From Candidatus Thiodiazotropha sp. CDECU1 (GTDB lineage: Bacteria; Pseudomonadota; Gammaproteobacteria; Chromatiales; Chromatiaceae), in NCBI RefSeq assembly GCF_963455295.1, contig NZ_OY734020.1:744001-808000 (forward strand): 64,000 nt of DNA, read 5' to 3'. The position numbers and the translations under genes were made by a program. Position 1 is the first letter of the stretch; each line of letters begins with the position of its first letter. Positions 43,254 to 54,086 of the stretch are shown in pieces. Below the pieces are notes generated by a model. It saw nothing but the letters and a program-made list of their open reading frames with translations. It ran no database searches and had not been told where the DNA came from.

Positions 43254-44663
43254 TTAGAGATTCTCTGATGCATAGTCCGCAAGACGTGACCTTTCGCCTC
43301 TCTGTAGCGTGATATGGCCGCTATGTGGCCAGTTCTTGAAGCGATCGACGGCGTAGGTCAGGCCCGAGGTGGTCTCCGTCAAATAGGGAGTATCGATCTG
43401 CGCCACATTCCCAAGACAGACGATCTTGGTGCCGGGTCCGGCTCGGGTGACCAGTGTTTTCATCTGTTTTGGGGTCAGGTTCTGGGCCTCATCAAGAATG
43501 ATGTACTTGTTGAGAAAGGTGCGTCCCCGCATGAAGTTGAGAGAATGGATGCGGATTCGGCTGCGCAGCAGGTCTTCGGTAGCGGCCCGTCCCCACTCGC
43601 CGCCCTCCGTCTGGGTGAGTACCTCAAGATTATCCATTAACGCCCCCATCCAGGGTGTCATCTTCTCCTCTTCAGTACCAGGCAGAAAGCCGATATCCTC
43701 TCCAACCGGTACCGTGACCCGGGTCATGATGATTTCCCGGTATAGGTTGAGATCCAGTGTCTGCACCAGGCCGGCGGCCAGGGTGAGCAGGGTCTTACCG
43801 GTGCCGGCCGTGCCAAGTAACGAAACGAAATCGAGATCAGGGTCAAGCAACAGATTCAGGGCAAAATTCTGCTCCTGGTTGCGTGCTGTGATGCCCCACA
43901 CGGCGTGCTTGGGATTGGTGTAGTCCTCCACCAGCTCAATGGTGGCACTATTCTCCTCCTTCTTCCTGACAATCGCCTGCAGTCCATCATCGCCAGGCAG
44001 ATGCAGGCATTGGCTTGGATGCCAGATCTCTGTATCGGGTCCGACGACACGATAGAAGGTGCGACCCTCCTCCTGCCAGGATTCAAGCTCCTTGGTATGT
44101 TGCTCCCAGAAGGCCTCAGGCAGGCTCTCTATGCCGCTGTAGAGGAGATTTACGTCCTCCAGGACCTTGTCATTGGAGTAGTCCTCTGCATGGATGCCCA
44201 CCACGGCTGCCTTGATCCGCAGATTGATATCCTTCGATACCAGAATGATCTGCCGGTTGGGATATTCCGACTGCAGGCTGAGAGCGGTGGCGAGGATGGT
44301 ATTGTCCGGGGTATTGCCCGGCAGGGCCGATGGCAGGTCGCCGCTGAGCGGCTTGGTCTGGAAAAACAGGTGGCCACTCAGGGCTTCGATACCGCCATTC
44401 AACTGCAGTGTGTTGAGAGGTATACCATCGCAAATGGCGGATTGAGGGACATTGCTCATCAGCTCGTCGAGGAAGCGGCTGGTTTGACGCACATTCCTGG
44501 CGACCTCTGACATGCCCTTTTTGCCCTTATCCAGCTCCTCCAATACCACCATCGGCAGGTAGATATCGTGCTCCTTGAAGCGGAATAGGGCTGAAGGATC
44601 GTGCATCAGCACATTGGTATCGAGGACAAAAAGACGGGTATTATTGGATCGTTTTTCAGACAT
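43254..44663 (-). CDS. PhoH family protein with N-terminal PIN domain
   Basis: 469 residues joining a PIN-domain nuclease (LFVLDTNVLMHDPSALFRF, with later acidic residues in NTILATALSL and VSKDINLRIKA) to a PhoH helicase-like ATPase (Walker A GTAGTGKTLL, Walker B YIILDEAQNL, PKQMKTLVTRAG). Such PIN-PhoH proteins (YlaK/PhoH2 type) act on RNA in studied cases. It is followed on the same strand by nothing close and preceded by bcp upstream only across a 58-base gap in the opposite sense of reading order (bcp ends at 44722). Full length for the family. Confidence 0.93.
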   Translation of the reverse strand: MSEKRSNNTRLFVLDTNVLMHDPSALFRFKEHDIYLPMVVLEELDKGKKGMSEVARNVRQTSRFLDELMSNVPQSAICDGIPLNTLQLNGGIEALSGHLFFQTKPLSGDLPSALPGNTPDNTILATALSLQSEYPNRQIILVSKDINLRIKAAVVGIHAEDYSNDKVLEDVNLLYSGIESLPEAFWEQHTKELESWQEEGRTFYRVVGPDTEIWHPSQCLHLPGDDGLQAIVRKKEENSATIELVEDYTNPKHAVWGITARNQEQNFALNLLLDPDLDFVSLLGTAGTGKTLLTLAAGLVQTLDLNLYREIIMTRVTVPVGEDIGFLPGTEEEKMTPWMGALMDNLEVLTQTEGGEWGRAATEDLLRSRIRIHSLNFMRGRTFLNKYIILDEAQNLTPKQMKTLVTRAGPGTKIVCLGNVAQIDTPYLTETTSGLTYAVDRFKNWPHSGHITLQRGERSRLADYASENL

Positions 44664-44721
44664 ACTCAGTTGTTTATTTTACAAGGGGGATAGCGTTGAT
44701 AGAGCACAGGAGCGAATGAAT

Positions 44722-45207
44722 TCAGACAAGTTTTCCGGCTCGCATCGCCTTCAGGGTTTCCAGCACTTCTTCTACATGTCCCTTGACTTTTACCTTGCGC
44801 CACTCCCAGCGCAGATGCCCGCTTTCGTCGATCAGAAAAGTACTGCGTTCAATACCACGTACCTGTTTCCCATACATGGATTTCATTTTTATGACGTCGA
44901 AAGCATGACAAAGTTTCTCCTCTTTATCTGCGAGCAAATCAAAAGGAAAGCCCTGTTTTTGCTTGAAATTTTCCTGGGCTTTAAGGCTGTCCCTAGAGAC
45001 CCCTAGGATGATTGCGGACTGACGTCTGAATTTTGCAATCGCCGCCTTGAAATCCAGTCCCTCCTGGGTACAACCTGGGGTGCTTGCTTTAGGATAGAAA
45101 TAGAGCACTATGGGTTTGCCATGAAGGTCGGTGAGGCTGATTTTCTTGTCACCGGTGGCAGCTAGCTCAATATCGGGTACGGGCTTTCCGATGGTGATGG
45201 CGGGCAT
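44722..45207 (-). CDS. bcp: peroxiredoxin Bcp/PrxQ, one-cysteine form
   Basis: 161-residue thiol peroxidase that reduces hydroperoxides in the cytoplasm. The thioredoxin-fold motif is VLYFYPKASTPGCTQEG with peroxidatic Cys46. E. coli Bcp has a resolving Cys five residues later; here that position is Leu51 and no other nearby Cys fits, so this is a 1-Cys variant needing an external thiol. The start MPAITIGKPVPD at 45207 matches the family, with AGGAGGA about 11 bases upstream. It is 17 bases after gcvR, as in other Gammaproteobacteria, forming one operon. Confidence 0.93.
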   Translation of the reverse strand: MPAITIGKPVPDIELAATGDKKISLTDLHGKPIVLYFYPKASTPGCTQEGLDFKAAIAKFRRQSAIILGVSRDSLKAQENFKQKQGFPFDLLADKEEKLCHAFDVIKMKSMYGKQVRGIERSTFLIDESGHLRWEWRKVKVKGHVEEVLETLKAMRAGKLV

Positions 45208-45224
45208 GATTCGTCGTTTCCTCC

Positions 45225-45764
45225 TCAGCCTTTGATGGGTTCGATGACGGCATCCAGATTCAAACCATCGCAATAGTCCATGAACTCTTCCCGCAGAGCC
45301 GCAATGTGAATGTCAGAGGGTATGCCGACGCTCATATGCACAGAAAACATAGGGGTACCGGTATGGGCCGCTGAATAGCTGGTTGTCACCATATCCTCGA
45401 TATTGATATCCCGTTCAGAGAAGAATTCAGCCAGCTGATTGACGATGCCAGGATGGTCCATAGAGACGACTTCGACCATATAGGGCAGGAGGTTGTTGCT
45501 GCGAACCTTGCCTTCCGTACGCTTACAGATGATGGTGAGCGCCAGATCCTCCTGGAGCTCAGGAACGGCGGATTCAAGCTTGGCCAGGGTGTTCCAGGGT
45601 CCTTCAATCAACAGCAGGATTGCGAATTCACCCCCCAATACCGTCATTCTACTGTCAGTGATATTACACCCTTCATCAAGTATCTTTCTCGATAGGGCTT
45701 TGACAATCCCAGGCTGATCCTTTCCAAGTGCTGAGATGACCAGGTAATTCTTTGGCGTGGACAT
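45225..45764 (-). CDS. gcvR: glycine cleavage system transcriptional repressor GcvR-like (two ACT domains)
   Basis: 179 residues with two ACT ligand-binding domains: LVISALGKDQPGIVKALSRKILDEGCNITDS and MVEVVSMDHPGIVNQLAEFFSERDINIEDM. It has no DNA-binding domain; in E. coli GcvR acts by binding GcvA in a glycine-dependent manner. Its position just before bcp and divergent from dapA is the classical gammaproteobacterial arrangement. No gcvA homologue is present in this window. Confidence 0.92.
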   Translation of the reverse strand: MSTPKNYLVISALGKDQPGIVKALSRKILDEGCNITDSRMTVLGGEFAILLLIEGPWNTLAKLESAVPELQEDLALTIICKRTEGKVRSNNLLPYMVEVVSMDHPGIVNQLAEFFSERDINIEDMVTTSYSAAHTGTPMFSVHMSVGIPSDIHIAALREEFMDYCDGLNLDAVIEPIKG

Positions 45765-45938
45765 AAAAATTGCTTGTTGTCGAGTGATTATGTGGATTTC
45801 AGGTAGAGTGTAACATCTGTTATCCGCGTCTAGCGATATTTTTCAGGCAATCTGGGGGTTGTTTATTCATGCTACTTGTCATTATCACAAGCCACAGGAT
45901 ACCATTGCCGATTATCCAATGAATCGGGGTGTGGGGCG

Positions 45939-46814
45939 ATGTTTCAGGGCAGTATGGTAGCAATGATCACTCCCATGGTGGAGGACGGCAGCCTGGACGA
46001 TGCCGCTTTACGCGCGCTGGTAGAGTTTCATATCCAGCAAGGTAGTGACGCGATTGTCGCAGTCGGCACGACCGGCGAGTCAGCCACTCTGGACGAAGAG
46101 GAGCATTGTGATGTAATTCGGCGGGTGGTCGACTACGCGGCTGGCAGATTGCCTGTGATTGCAGGTACTGGTGCCAATTCGACCCGTGAAGCGGTCTCTC
46201 TGACCGAATGCGCCAAACAGGGTGGCGCGGATGCCTGCCTGCTGGTGACCCCCTATTACAACAAGCCCACCCAAGAGGGACTATTCCAGCATCACAAGGC
46301 GATTGCCGAGGCGGTGGATATTCCCCAGATCCTCTACAATGTACCGGGGCGTACCGCCTGCGACATGCTGCCTGAGACTATCGCTAGATTGGCTCAGGTG
46401 CCGAATATCATCGGCGTCAAGGAAGCAACAGGGGATCTATCCCGCCTGCAACGGCTGCGTGAGCTGTGTGATGACTCATTTCAGTTCTATAGTGGCGATG
46501 ATGCCACAGGCTGTGAATTCCTGTTGCAGGGTGGTCACGGAGTCATCTCAGTGACCGCGAATGCGGCACCGCGTCTGATGCACGAAATGAGTGTTGCCGC
46601 ACTGGCGGGACGGACCGAAGAGGCACGGGCGATCGATGCCAGGCTGGCCGGTCTGCACAGCGCCCTATTCGTGGAATCCAGTCCCATCCCGGTGAAGTGG
46701 GTAATGATGAAACTGGGTCTGGCACAGCGTGGAATCCGATTGCCATTGACCTGGCTGACCCCCGCGGCTGAGGATGAGGTCGAGCAAGCGATGCGGCAGG
46801 CCGATATACTGTGA
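45939..46814 (+). CDS. dapA: 4-hydroxy-tetrahydrodipicolinate synthase
   Basis: Condenses pyruvate and aspartate semialdehyde at the first committed step of lysine and diaminopimelate synthesis. 291 residues, TIM barrel. The Schiff-base Lys161 lies in [10 protein letters not shown] and Tyr133 in ILYNVPGR, exactly the E. coli positions; [10 protein letters not shown] is the substrate loop. The start at 45939 gives [13 protein letters not shown], the family N-terminus; an extension upstream to 45876 lacks support. It is followed after 148 bases by bamC, as in E. coli. Confidence 0.97.
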   Translation: MFQGSMVAMITPMVEDGSLDDAALRALVEFHIQQGSDAIVAVGTTGESATLDEEEHCDVIRRVVDYAAGRLPVIAGTGANSTREAVSLTECAKQGGADACLLVTPYYNKPTQEGLFQHHKAIAEAVDIPQILYNVPGRTACDMLPETIARLAQVPNIIGVKEATGDLSRLQRLRELCDDSFQFYSGDDATGCEFLLQGGHGVISVTANAAPRLMHEMSVAALAGRTEEARAIDARLAGLHSALFVESSPIPVKWVMMKLGLAQRGIRLPLTWLTPAAEDEVEQAMRQADIL

Positions 46815-46962
46815 GCGTTATCCAGGTGGGTACTCAGTTACGGCTACACAATCCTGAAAGACTTAGTTACATCTCTGTCAATGTTTAGTGATGTTTTAGC
46901 AAACTTATCACTGCTTTCCATTGTCATAGGCAACACATAATTAGCTGGCGATATTCTTAGAT

Positions 46963-48108
46963 ATGCAATCAACTTTCGCTTTACTGTTGATCACTTATAT
47001 TTCCTTAACCCTTGTAGGATGCAGCTCCGGTGGCGGCTACTTTTCGGACTCTGAGAGGGTTTACCGTTCCCAGAAGGAGACGGTTGACGATCTCGAGATA
47101 CCACCTGATCTCACCCGTTCCTCAATCCAGGATGCAATGGCGATTCCTGGTGCCGGAAGCGCCTCCTATGAAGAGTATGCCAACAAGCGAGGTAGCGACA
47201 ATCGTCCAGCTCTGCCCGAGACAGATAAGGTGTTGCCGGAATTCGACAATATACGGGTTGAACGTGACGGTGATCAGCGCTGGCTTGTGATCAATGCACA
47301 ACCCCAGGCCGTATGGTCCAAGATCATTGAGTTTTGGCGCAGTAACGGACTCCTGTTGGTGGAGCAGGATCCAACCATCGGTATCATGAGAACCGACTGG
47401 CTGGAGAGCCGGGCCGATATCAAGCAGGGTGTAATCACCGAGTTTTTTCGCAAGACCCTTGGCAGCATCTACTCTTCAGCTACCCGTGATCAGTTCCGGG
47501 TACGTCTGGAAAAAGGGCTTGAGTCCGGAACCACCGAACTCTATCTGACTCACCGGGGCATGGAGGAGAAGCTGAAGGAGGATGTGAGTGGTAACGCCGA
47601 TACAACCTATTGGACCCCGCGACCCAACGATCCAGGTATCGAGGCCGCCATGCTGCGCAGTATCATGGTCTATCTCGGGGTGGCGAGTGAAAAGGCGGAA
47701 GTGGCCCTGGCCAAGGATGAGACGAGGCAACAACGCTCCCAGTTGATCAAAACCGGTGAACGCTCAGAACTCTGGATTAATGAAGGCTTTGCCCGGGCAT
47801 GGCGATTGACCGGGGTTGCCCTCGACCGGGTCGGGTTTGCTGTGGAGGACAGGGATCGCTCTTCCGGTATCTATTTCGTCCGTTACAGCGAGTTATCGGG
47901 AGCAAGCCAGGAAGAGAAGGGCTTCTTTTCCAGATTCGCATTCTGGCGGGATGATGAAGACAGTATCGACAAGGAGAGTCAATACCAGGTCAAACTCCTG
48001 GAACTTGATCAGGGGACCCAGGTATTGATTAAAAACCAGGATGGTAGCGAAGCGGAGATCAATGCGGCTGGACGAATCCTCACTATGATACACGAGCAGA
48101 TTCGCTGA
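46963..48108 (+). CDS. bamC: outer membrane assembly lipoprotein BamC
   Basis: 381-residue lipoprotein of the BAM complex that inserts beta-barrel proteins in the outer membrane. The signal peptide ends in lipobox LVGC (Cys20). After an unstructured N-terminal stretch (LEIPPDLTRS, which docks on BamD), two helix-grip domains follow (RWLVINAQPQAVWSKIIEFW and WINEGFARAWRLTGVALDR). The dapA-bamC order supports the call, and the MBL-fold gene begins 3 bases downstream. Confidence 0.94.
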   Translation: MQSTFALLLITYISLTLVGCSSGGGYFSDSERVYRSQKETVDDLEIPPDLTRSSIQDAMAIPGAGSASYEEYANKRGSDNRPALPETDKVLPEFDNIRVERDGDQRWLVINAQPQAVWSKIIEFWRSNGLLLVEQDPTIGIMRTDWLESRADIKQGVITEFFRKTLGSIYSSATRDQFRVRLEKGLESGTTELYLTHRGMEEKLKEDVSGNADTTYWTPRPNDPGIEAAMLRSIMVYLGVASEKAEVALAKDETRQQRSQLIKTGERSELWINEGFARAWRLTGVALDRVGFAVEDRDRSSGIYFVRYSELSGASQEEKGFFSRFAFWRDDEDSIDKESQYQVKLLELDQGTQVLIKNQDGSEAEINAAGRILTMIHEQIR

Positions 48109-48111
48109 CGC

Positions 48112-48885
48112 GTGTCGCTACGTTTTGCTCTCCTCGGCAGTGGTAGTCAGGGCAACGCCCTGATTATCGAGACCGCAGCAGTGAGAATACTGGTGGATTG
48201 CGGGTTCCCTGCCCGTGAAATCGAGCGTCGTCTGAGGGATCTGGGTATTGGGGCGGACACCCTGACCGGGATTCTCGTCACCCATGAGCATACTGACCAT
48301 GTCAGGGGGCTCGGTGCCATGGCGAGACGCTATGGTCTTCAGGTATGGATGACACCAGGAACCTTTCATGCTGCCAATTACGGTAAGTTACCCAGCCTGC
48401 ATCAGATAGACTGCCACGGCGGGTGGTGGACCATTGGCGACCTGGCCGTGGCCCCCTATCCGGTACCCCATGACTCCAGAGAGCCCTGCCAGTTTCTGTT
48501 TCGTGCCGGCGACAACACCCTGGGCCTGCTCACCGATACCGGCTATGTCACACCCCATATCGCCGCTATTCTGCAGGCCTGCGACAGCCTGGTTCTCGAG
48601 TTCAATCACGACCCGCAGATGTTGGCGAATGGCCCCTATCCACCCAGCCTGCGGGCAAGAGTCGGGGGATCCCATGGGCATTTGAGCAATCACCAGGCGG
48701 TGGAGCTGTTGAAGCGGCTGCAAACCTCCCGTTTGCAACATCTGGTGGCATCCCATTTGAGTGAGAAAAATAACTCCCCGGCGCTGGTTACCGAGCTGGT
48801 TCAGCAGCAGCTGCCCGACTTGAGCGGTCGGATTTCTATCGCATCTCAGCATGAGATATCTGGCTGGTTCCAACTATCGGTTTAA
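48112..48885 (+). CDS. MBL-fold metallohydrolase, YycJ/WalJ type
   Basis: 257-residue metallo-beta-lactamase-fold protein. The metal site is THEHTDHVRG (HxHxDH), with further ligands expected in PVPHDS, LTDTGY and the C-terminal VASHLSEKNN. It starts with GTG 3 bases after the bamC stop, so it is translationally linked to it. The family resembles the Gram-positive YycJ proteins of the WalRK operon, whose substrate is not settled; nuclease-like activity is likely from the fold. No membrane or signal segment is present. Confidence 0.88.
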   Translation: MSLRFALLGSGSQGNALIIETAAVRILVDCGFPAREIERRLRDLGIGADTLTGILVTHEHTDHVRGLGAMARRYGLQVWMTPGTFHAANYGKLPSLHQIDCHGGWWTIGDLAVAPYPVPHDSREPCQFLFRAGDNTLGLLTDTGYVTPHIAAILQACDSLVLEFNHDPQMLANGPYPPSLRARVGGSHGHLSNHQAVELLKRLQTSRLQHLVASHLSEKNNSPALVTELVQQQLPDLSGRISIASQHEISGWFQLSV

Positions 48886-49050
48886 TGGACGGTCAGAGAA
48901 TCGGTTTGCATTAGCTCATTATAAAATACTTAAATAATTTTAAATTTCAGTGGGTTGGGTATAGACTTAGCCCTCTTAAAAGGCGGTTCTGCTTCCTCTC
49001 TTGGCTCGACCGCAACTTAATAATTTCGGAGAGGATGGAGGTAATGTTAG

Positions 49051-50319
<1,269 letters not shown>

Positions 50320-50341
50320 GTCTATGTGAAAGCTGACCCAG

Positions 50342-50369
50342 AAAGCCCGGTCCAAGACCGGGCTTTTTT
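50342..50369 (+). terminator. rho-independent terminator of sqr
   Basis: AAAGCCCGGT pairs with ACCGGGCTTT around loop CCAAG, followed by further T residues, 23 bases past the sqr stop. Confidence 0.95.
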
Positions 50370-50590
50370 GTCAGGGCCTGTTTGGCGGCATCTGACTGAA
50401 CTGCCGGGCTGTGCATTTTTCACATAGCCAATAAGCCGTGCTCAACATCTATACAGGTCGCTGCTAACCGTTGTCATATTGGGGTTATGCGGGGGGATGT
50501 CTCAGGCATCATGGACTAGTGGATCGGTTAATATGAGGTGCGCAGTTTTGATATGCTGCGTACTCGGCAGCAAGATGCGAGGCAAAAAAA

Positions 50591-51799
50591 GTGCAAATCA
50601 ACAGACGCGTTACCCGCGGTGTGCAGGTGGGTAACGTGATGATAGGCTCCGCCAAACCGGTGGTGGTGCAATCGATGACCAATACCGATACGGCGGACAT
50701 CGATGCCAGTGTCGAGCAGATCAAGGCGTTGGCCCAGGCGGGTTCGGAACTGGTACGCCTGACAGTCAACAATGAGGCTTCGGCCAGGGCGGTTCCGGTG
50801 ATTCGTGAGCGCCTGGAGCAGCAGGGCATAGGGGTGCCGCTGATCGGTGATTTCCACTTCAACGGTCATCGCCTGCTCAAGGATCATCCAGCATGCGCTG
50901 AGGCATTGGCCAAATACCGTATCAATCCAGGTAATGTGGGCAGTGGCGAGAAACGCGACAGCCAGTTCGCCAGTATGATCGAAACCGCCTGTCAGCACGG
51001 CAAACCGGTGCGCATCGGTGTCAACTGGGGCAGTCTGGACAAGGGCTTGGTGGCGCGCCTGATGGACGAGAACACCCGTGCGGAACAGCCCCTCGACAGT
51101 GTCGAGATGGTCCACAAAGTGATGGTGGTCTCGGCCCTGGAGAGCGCTCAACGTGCCGAGGAGGTGGGGCTTGCGGCGGATCGGATCGTGCTCTCGTGTA
51201 AAATGAGCGGTGTTCAGGACTTGATTGCAGTCTACCGAACATTGGCATCTGAGTGTGACTATGCACTCCACCTGGGCCTGACCGAGGCGGGCATGGGTTC
51301 CAAGGGTATAGTCGCCTCGACTGCCGCCCTTGCAGTGCTGCTGCAGGAGGGCATTGGCGACACTATTCGGATATCACTGACACCCGAACCCGGTGGGGCC
51401 AGAACCCAGGAGGTGATTGTCGCCCAGGAGCTGCTGCAATCGATGGGTATCAGGGCATTCACACCAATGGTAGTCGCCTGTCCGGGATGCGGTCGCACAA
51501 CCAGCTCCTATTTCCAGCAGCTTGCCAAGGATGTGCAGAACCATCTACGTAGGATGATGCCTGAATGGCGTAAGGGGCATCCGGGGGTAGAGGCAATGTC
51601 CGTGGCCGTGATGGGGTGTGTGGTGAATGGGCCTGGTGAAAGTAAACAGGCCAATATCGGCATCAGCCTGCCGGGAACCGGCGAGTCGCCGTCGGCGCCT
51701 GTATTCGTGGATGGTGAAAAGGTGGTGACACTGAAAGGCGACGATATCGCCGGACAGTTCATGCAGTTGGTGGATAACTATGTCAAACGCCACTACTGA
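50591..51799 (+). CDS. ispG: 4-hydroxy-3-methylbut-2-enyl diphosphate synthase (IspG/GcpE)
   Basis: [4Fe-4S] enzyme of the methylerythritol phosphate pathway making isoprenoid precursors. 402 residues: TIM-barrel N-terminal domain ([22 protein letters not shown]) and C-terminal cluster domain with Cys297 and Cys300 ([10 protein letters not shown]) and Cys343 in [10 protein letters not shown]. The spacing between the second and third cluster cysteines is about 11 residues longer than in E. coli. It starts with GTG (GAGG about 9 bases upstream). It stands alone rather than beside hisS or rodZ in this segment. Confidence 0.94.
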   Translation: MQINRRVTRGVQVGNVMIGSAKPVVVQSMTNTDTADIDASVEQIKALAQAGSELVRLTVNNEASARAVPVIRERLEQQGIGVPLIGDFHFNGHRLLKDHPACAEALAKYRINPGNVGSGEKRDSQFASMIETACQHGKPVRIGVNWGSLDKGLVARLMDENTRAEQPLDSVEMVHKVMVVSALESAQRAEEVGLAADRIVLSCKMSGVQDLIAVYRTLASECDYALHLGLTEAGMGSKGIVASTAALAVLLQEGIGDTIRISLTPEPGGARTQEVIVAQELLQSMGIRAFTPMVVACPGCGRTTSSYFQQLAKDVQNHLRRMMPEWRKGHPGVEAMSVAVMGCVVNGPGESKQANIGISLPGTGESPSAPVFVDGEKVVTLKGDDIAGQFMQLVDNYVKRHY

Positions 51800-51909
51800 C
51801 CGAGGGGCATAGCTACTTAATAGTTGCCAGAGGACAAATCAGCGGCTATTGCTAAACTCGAGATTCATGGGATAGGATCGATAACAAAATAATCATAGCG
51901 GAGGATAAA

Positions 51910-52401
51910 ATGAAGCAACTGACAATAGCCATAAGCCTGTTTTTCAGCATCTCCATGGGTGCGATGGCGGATGAGGCAGCACCCAGTGTAAGTGTCAAGC
52001 GCCTTACCCTGGAGTCGGCAAACAGAATCGCCTTGGGTGCCATAGAGGCATGCCGTAAAAAGGGTATTCAGATCGGCGTCACCGTGGTCGACCGTGACGG
52101 TATAGTGCAGGCTGTCATGCGCGACACTATCGCTGCCCAGATCACGGTGCCGATAAGCCGCATGAAGGCCTTCACGGCAGCTAATTTCAATGCGGCCACA
52201 TCCGCATTGAAGAGCCGCGCCGATAGCCCCATTGGCCGGATTGACGGTTTGGTCATGTCTGCCGGTGGATTGCCTGTTCAAGCAGGGGGGCAACTGCTTG
52301 GGGCTGTCGGAGTCAGTGGTGCGCCGTCGGGAGAGACTGATGAAGAGTGTGCACAGACTGGTATAGACAGCATCATCGACGATCTGGAGATGGAGATGTA
52401 A
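51910..52401 (+). CDS. secreted GlcG/HbpS-family heme-binding-like protein
   Basis: 163 residues with a signal peptide (MKQLTIAISLFFSISMGAMA, cleavage after AMA), so periplasmic. The GlcG/HbpS fold signature is clear: IALGAIEACRKKGIQIGVTVVDRDGI, MKAFTAANFNAATSAL and QLLGAVGVSGAPSGETDEECA. Relatives bind heme or are of unknown function; the precise ligand cannot be stated. GGAGG precedes the ATG. No partner gene is adjacent. Confidence 0.9.
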   Translation: MKQLTIAISLFFSISMGAMADEAAPSVSVKRLTLESANRIALGAIEACRKKGIQIGVTVVDRDGIVQAVMRDTIAAQITVPISRMKAFTAANFNAATSALKSRADSPIGRIDGLVMSAGGLPVQAGGQLLGAVGVSGAPSGETDEECAQTGIDSIIDDLEMEM

Positions 52402-52441
52402 CCGCCTCTCTCCAAGATAACTAATTGCAAGGCTTGGGGCT

Positions 52442-52463
52442 TAGGGCCTGTTAACAGGCCCTA
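52442..52463. repeat. perfect palindrome, copy 1 of a dispersed repeat
   Basis: A 22-bp perfect palindrome with arm TAGGGCCTGTT and its complement. It lies between the convergent GlcG-like and unknown genes. The same arm is found at 56609-56641 and 56660-56674, and its core AGGGCCTGTT at 50373-50382. Confidence 0.75.
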
Positions 52464-52488
52464 GCTCAATGGTGGGTGTCAGCGGTTC

Positions 52489-52944
52489 TCAAGAGTGCAA
52501 CTGTGCATCTTTCTGATGACCTGGATAGTTAGAGAGTTGTGAATGCTGGCGCTCATCCCGCAGCAGGGATCTGGTCCACTGCTCCATGAGTGCATTCGCA
52601 ACCGGCATTGGGGCTTCCATGAAAGAGATTGTGATACCCTGGTCTGTTTGGCAGACGCCGAGTGAACGGGGCCGTGTCGCCAGCTGTTCTGCATCCTGCA
52701 GACTGAAGCCAAAACAGAAGACCACATTGTAGGCGGCGATAATATCATCAGCGATGATGCCCTCCGGCAATTCGCTGGTATGTTTCAGGTGATCGAATGT
52801 GGCAATGTACTGCGCCGCCTTATGTGCCTTCACCTGCTCAATAAGATAGGCGACAATCTCTTCGATTGTATCGTATATGCATTCCGAAAATTCCATCTCA
52901 ATGCTGAAGATCGGAATTGCGATCTCCTTGACCACCTGTTTCAA
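52489..52944 (-). CDS. conserved protein of unknown function (possibly DUF6858)
   Basis: 151 residues, soluble, no signal peptide. The pattern FATFDHLKHTSELPEGIIADDIIAAYNVVFCFG and the Cys-containing strand SLGVCQTDQGITISFMEAP looks like a DUF6858-type protein from memory, which I cannot confirm. The start MKQVVKEIAIPIFSIEMEFS is a plausible N-terminal strand. It stands between a palindromic repeat and an FNR-like regulator on the same strand (88-base gap), so it might be regulated by or co-transcribed with that gene. No role is assigned. Confidence 0.65.
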   Translation of the reverse strand: MKQVVKEIAIPIFSIEMEFSECIYDTIEEIVAYLIEQVKAHKAAQYIATFDHLKHTSELPEGIIADDIIAAYNVVFCFGFSLQDAEQLATRPRSLGVCQTDQGITISFMEAPMPVANALMEQWTRSLLRDERQHSQLSNYPGHQKDAQLHS

Positions 52945-53032
52945 AATGCCTCTCCCCTGCTCGATGAATTAGGTTGCCGTCTAAATCAGGAAGGAGGATA
53001 GGCGAGTGCCGGGCGGTTGGCATTGAAAATGG

Positions 53033-53770
53033 TCAATCTTCGGCGATTCGCTGCAGATTCGGGATATCCAGGAGAAATTGATTGACGCTAGTTTCGATCA
53101 GCAGGCTCTGGCGTTTGAATTCGGCGATTGTGCGGCTTGCGGTCTCGGTGGTGATACCCAGCATGGCACCCATGTCCTCCCGGGCAAACAGGCTGCATTC
53201 ACTCATCTGAGTATCCTTTACCAGGCGTAACAGCAGACGGGCCACGCGCTGTTTGGCGGAACCTGTGGAGAGTTCGGTCAACCAGGCGTCGGCCTCCTTC
53301 AGGGCGCGCTGCCAGCGATTGAGCAGCTCCTTATGCAGGGCTGGATTTTCCTTGCTGAGGCTTTCCACCACCCGAACCGGTAGGGCGCAGACCTCTGTTT
53401 CCTGAAGCACAACCGCGTCATGCTGATAAGTTTCACCGACGATACACTCCAGGCCGGTAATGTCGGTGGAACGGATCAGGCGGACGATGCGCTGGCTGCC
53501 ATCCGGCAGGTACTGGACAAGCTTCAGGATGCCTGAACGTACCGTATACATACGCTCGCCCCTGTCGCCTGTGTGGTAGAGGGTTGAGCCTACCGGGAGC
53601 GTGTACTGATCGATAGGATCGTGTAGCTTCTCAAAATCCTTCTCTTCTAGATTGGCAAACAGGACAGACTCACGCAGGGAGCACTTCAAACAGTCAGCCA
53701 CACCATCCCTGGCTTCCTTGAAAGAGACATTTTTTACCATTGCAGTGTGTGTCCAATCCGGATGAACCAT
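53033..53770 (-). CDS. Crp/Fnr family regulator with FNR-like cysteines
   Basis: 245 residues: N-terminal Cys-containing region (Cys27 and Cys30 in DCLKCSLRES), cyclic-nucleotide-binding-like domain (GERMYTVRSGILKLVQYLPDG) and C-terminal helix-turn-helix (EDMGAMLGITTETASRTIAEFKR). E. coli FNR ligates its [4Fe-4S] cluster with Cys20, 23, 29 and 122. Here the equivalents of Cys20, Cys23 and Cys122 (Cys128) are present, but the third position is Val36. A reduced or differently ligated cluster, or a thiol redox switch, is possible. It is divergent from the response regulator at 54087. Confidence 0.88.
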   Translation of the reverse strand: MVHPDWTHTAMVKNVSFKEARDGVADCLKCSLRESVLFANLEEKDFEKLHDPIDQYTLPVGSTLYHTGDRGERMYTVRSGILKLVQYLPDGSQRIVRLIRSTDITGLECIVGETYQHDAVVLQETEVCALPVRVVESLSKENPALHKELLNRWQRALKEADAWLTELSTGSAKQRVARLLLRLVKDTQMSECSLFAREDMGAMLGITTETASRTIAEFKRQSLLIETSVNQFLLDIPNLQRIAED

Positions 53771-54086
53771 TATCCCCCATCCAATCGTTGATTAACAGGG
53801 TAGTTCAGTCAACAATACCAGATCGGGTGGGGTGAGGATAGCTGTTCACGGCAGGTGGCTGTTTGCCAGCCAAACAGTAAATCCAGGGTATTGATTATAC
53901 CCGGTAATCTATCGCTGTTTATCTGGTCCGGGCGTACTCCAGGATTCCTATAGTGCTGGGGTTGTGCGTGCATTTATGACAAGATATGGATTCCAGCCAC
54001 GCTGTTTCTCATTACACTTGTGACCAATACAGTTTGAACTTGAAATTCTTGCAATAAAAACGGGAGTTTGTACATGGAGGAGGGCG
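53771..54086. other. divergent promoter region, FNR-like regulator / response regulator
   Basis: 316 bases without a gene. An inverted repeat CTGTTTG (53859-53865), 5 bases, CAAACAG (53871-53877) could be an operator shared by the divergent genes. No canonical FNR site (TTGAT-N4-ATCAA) and no terminator was found. Confidence 0.4.
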
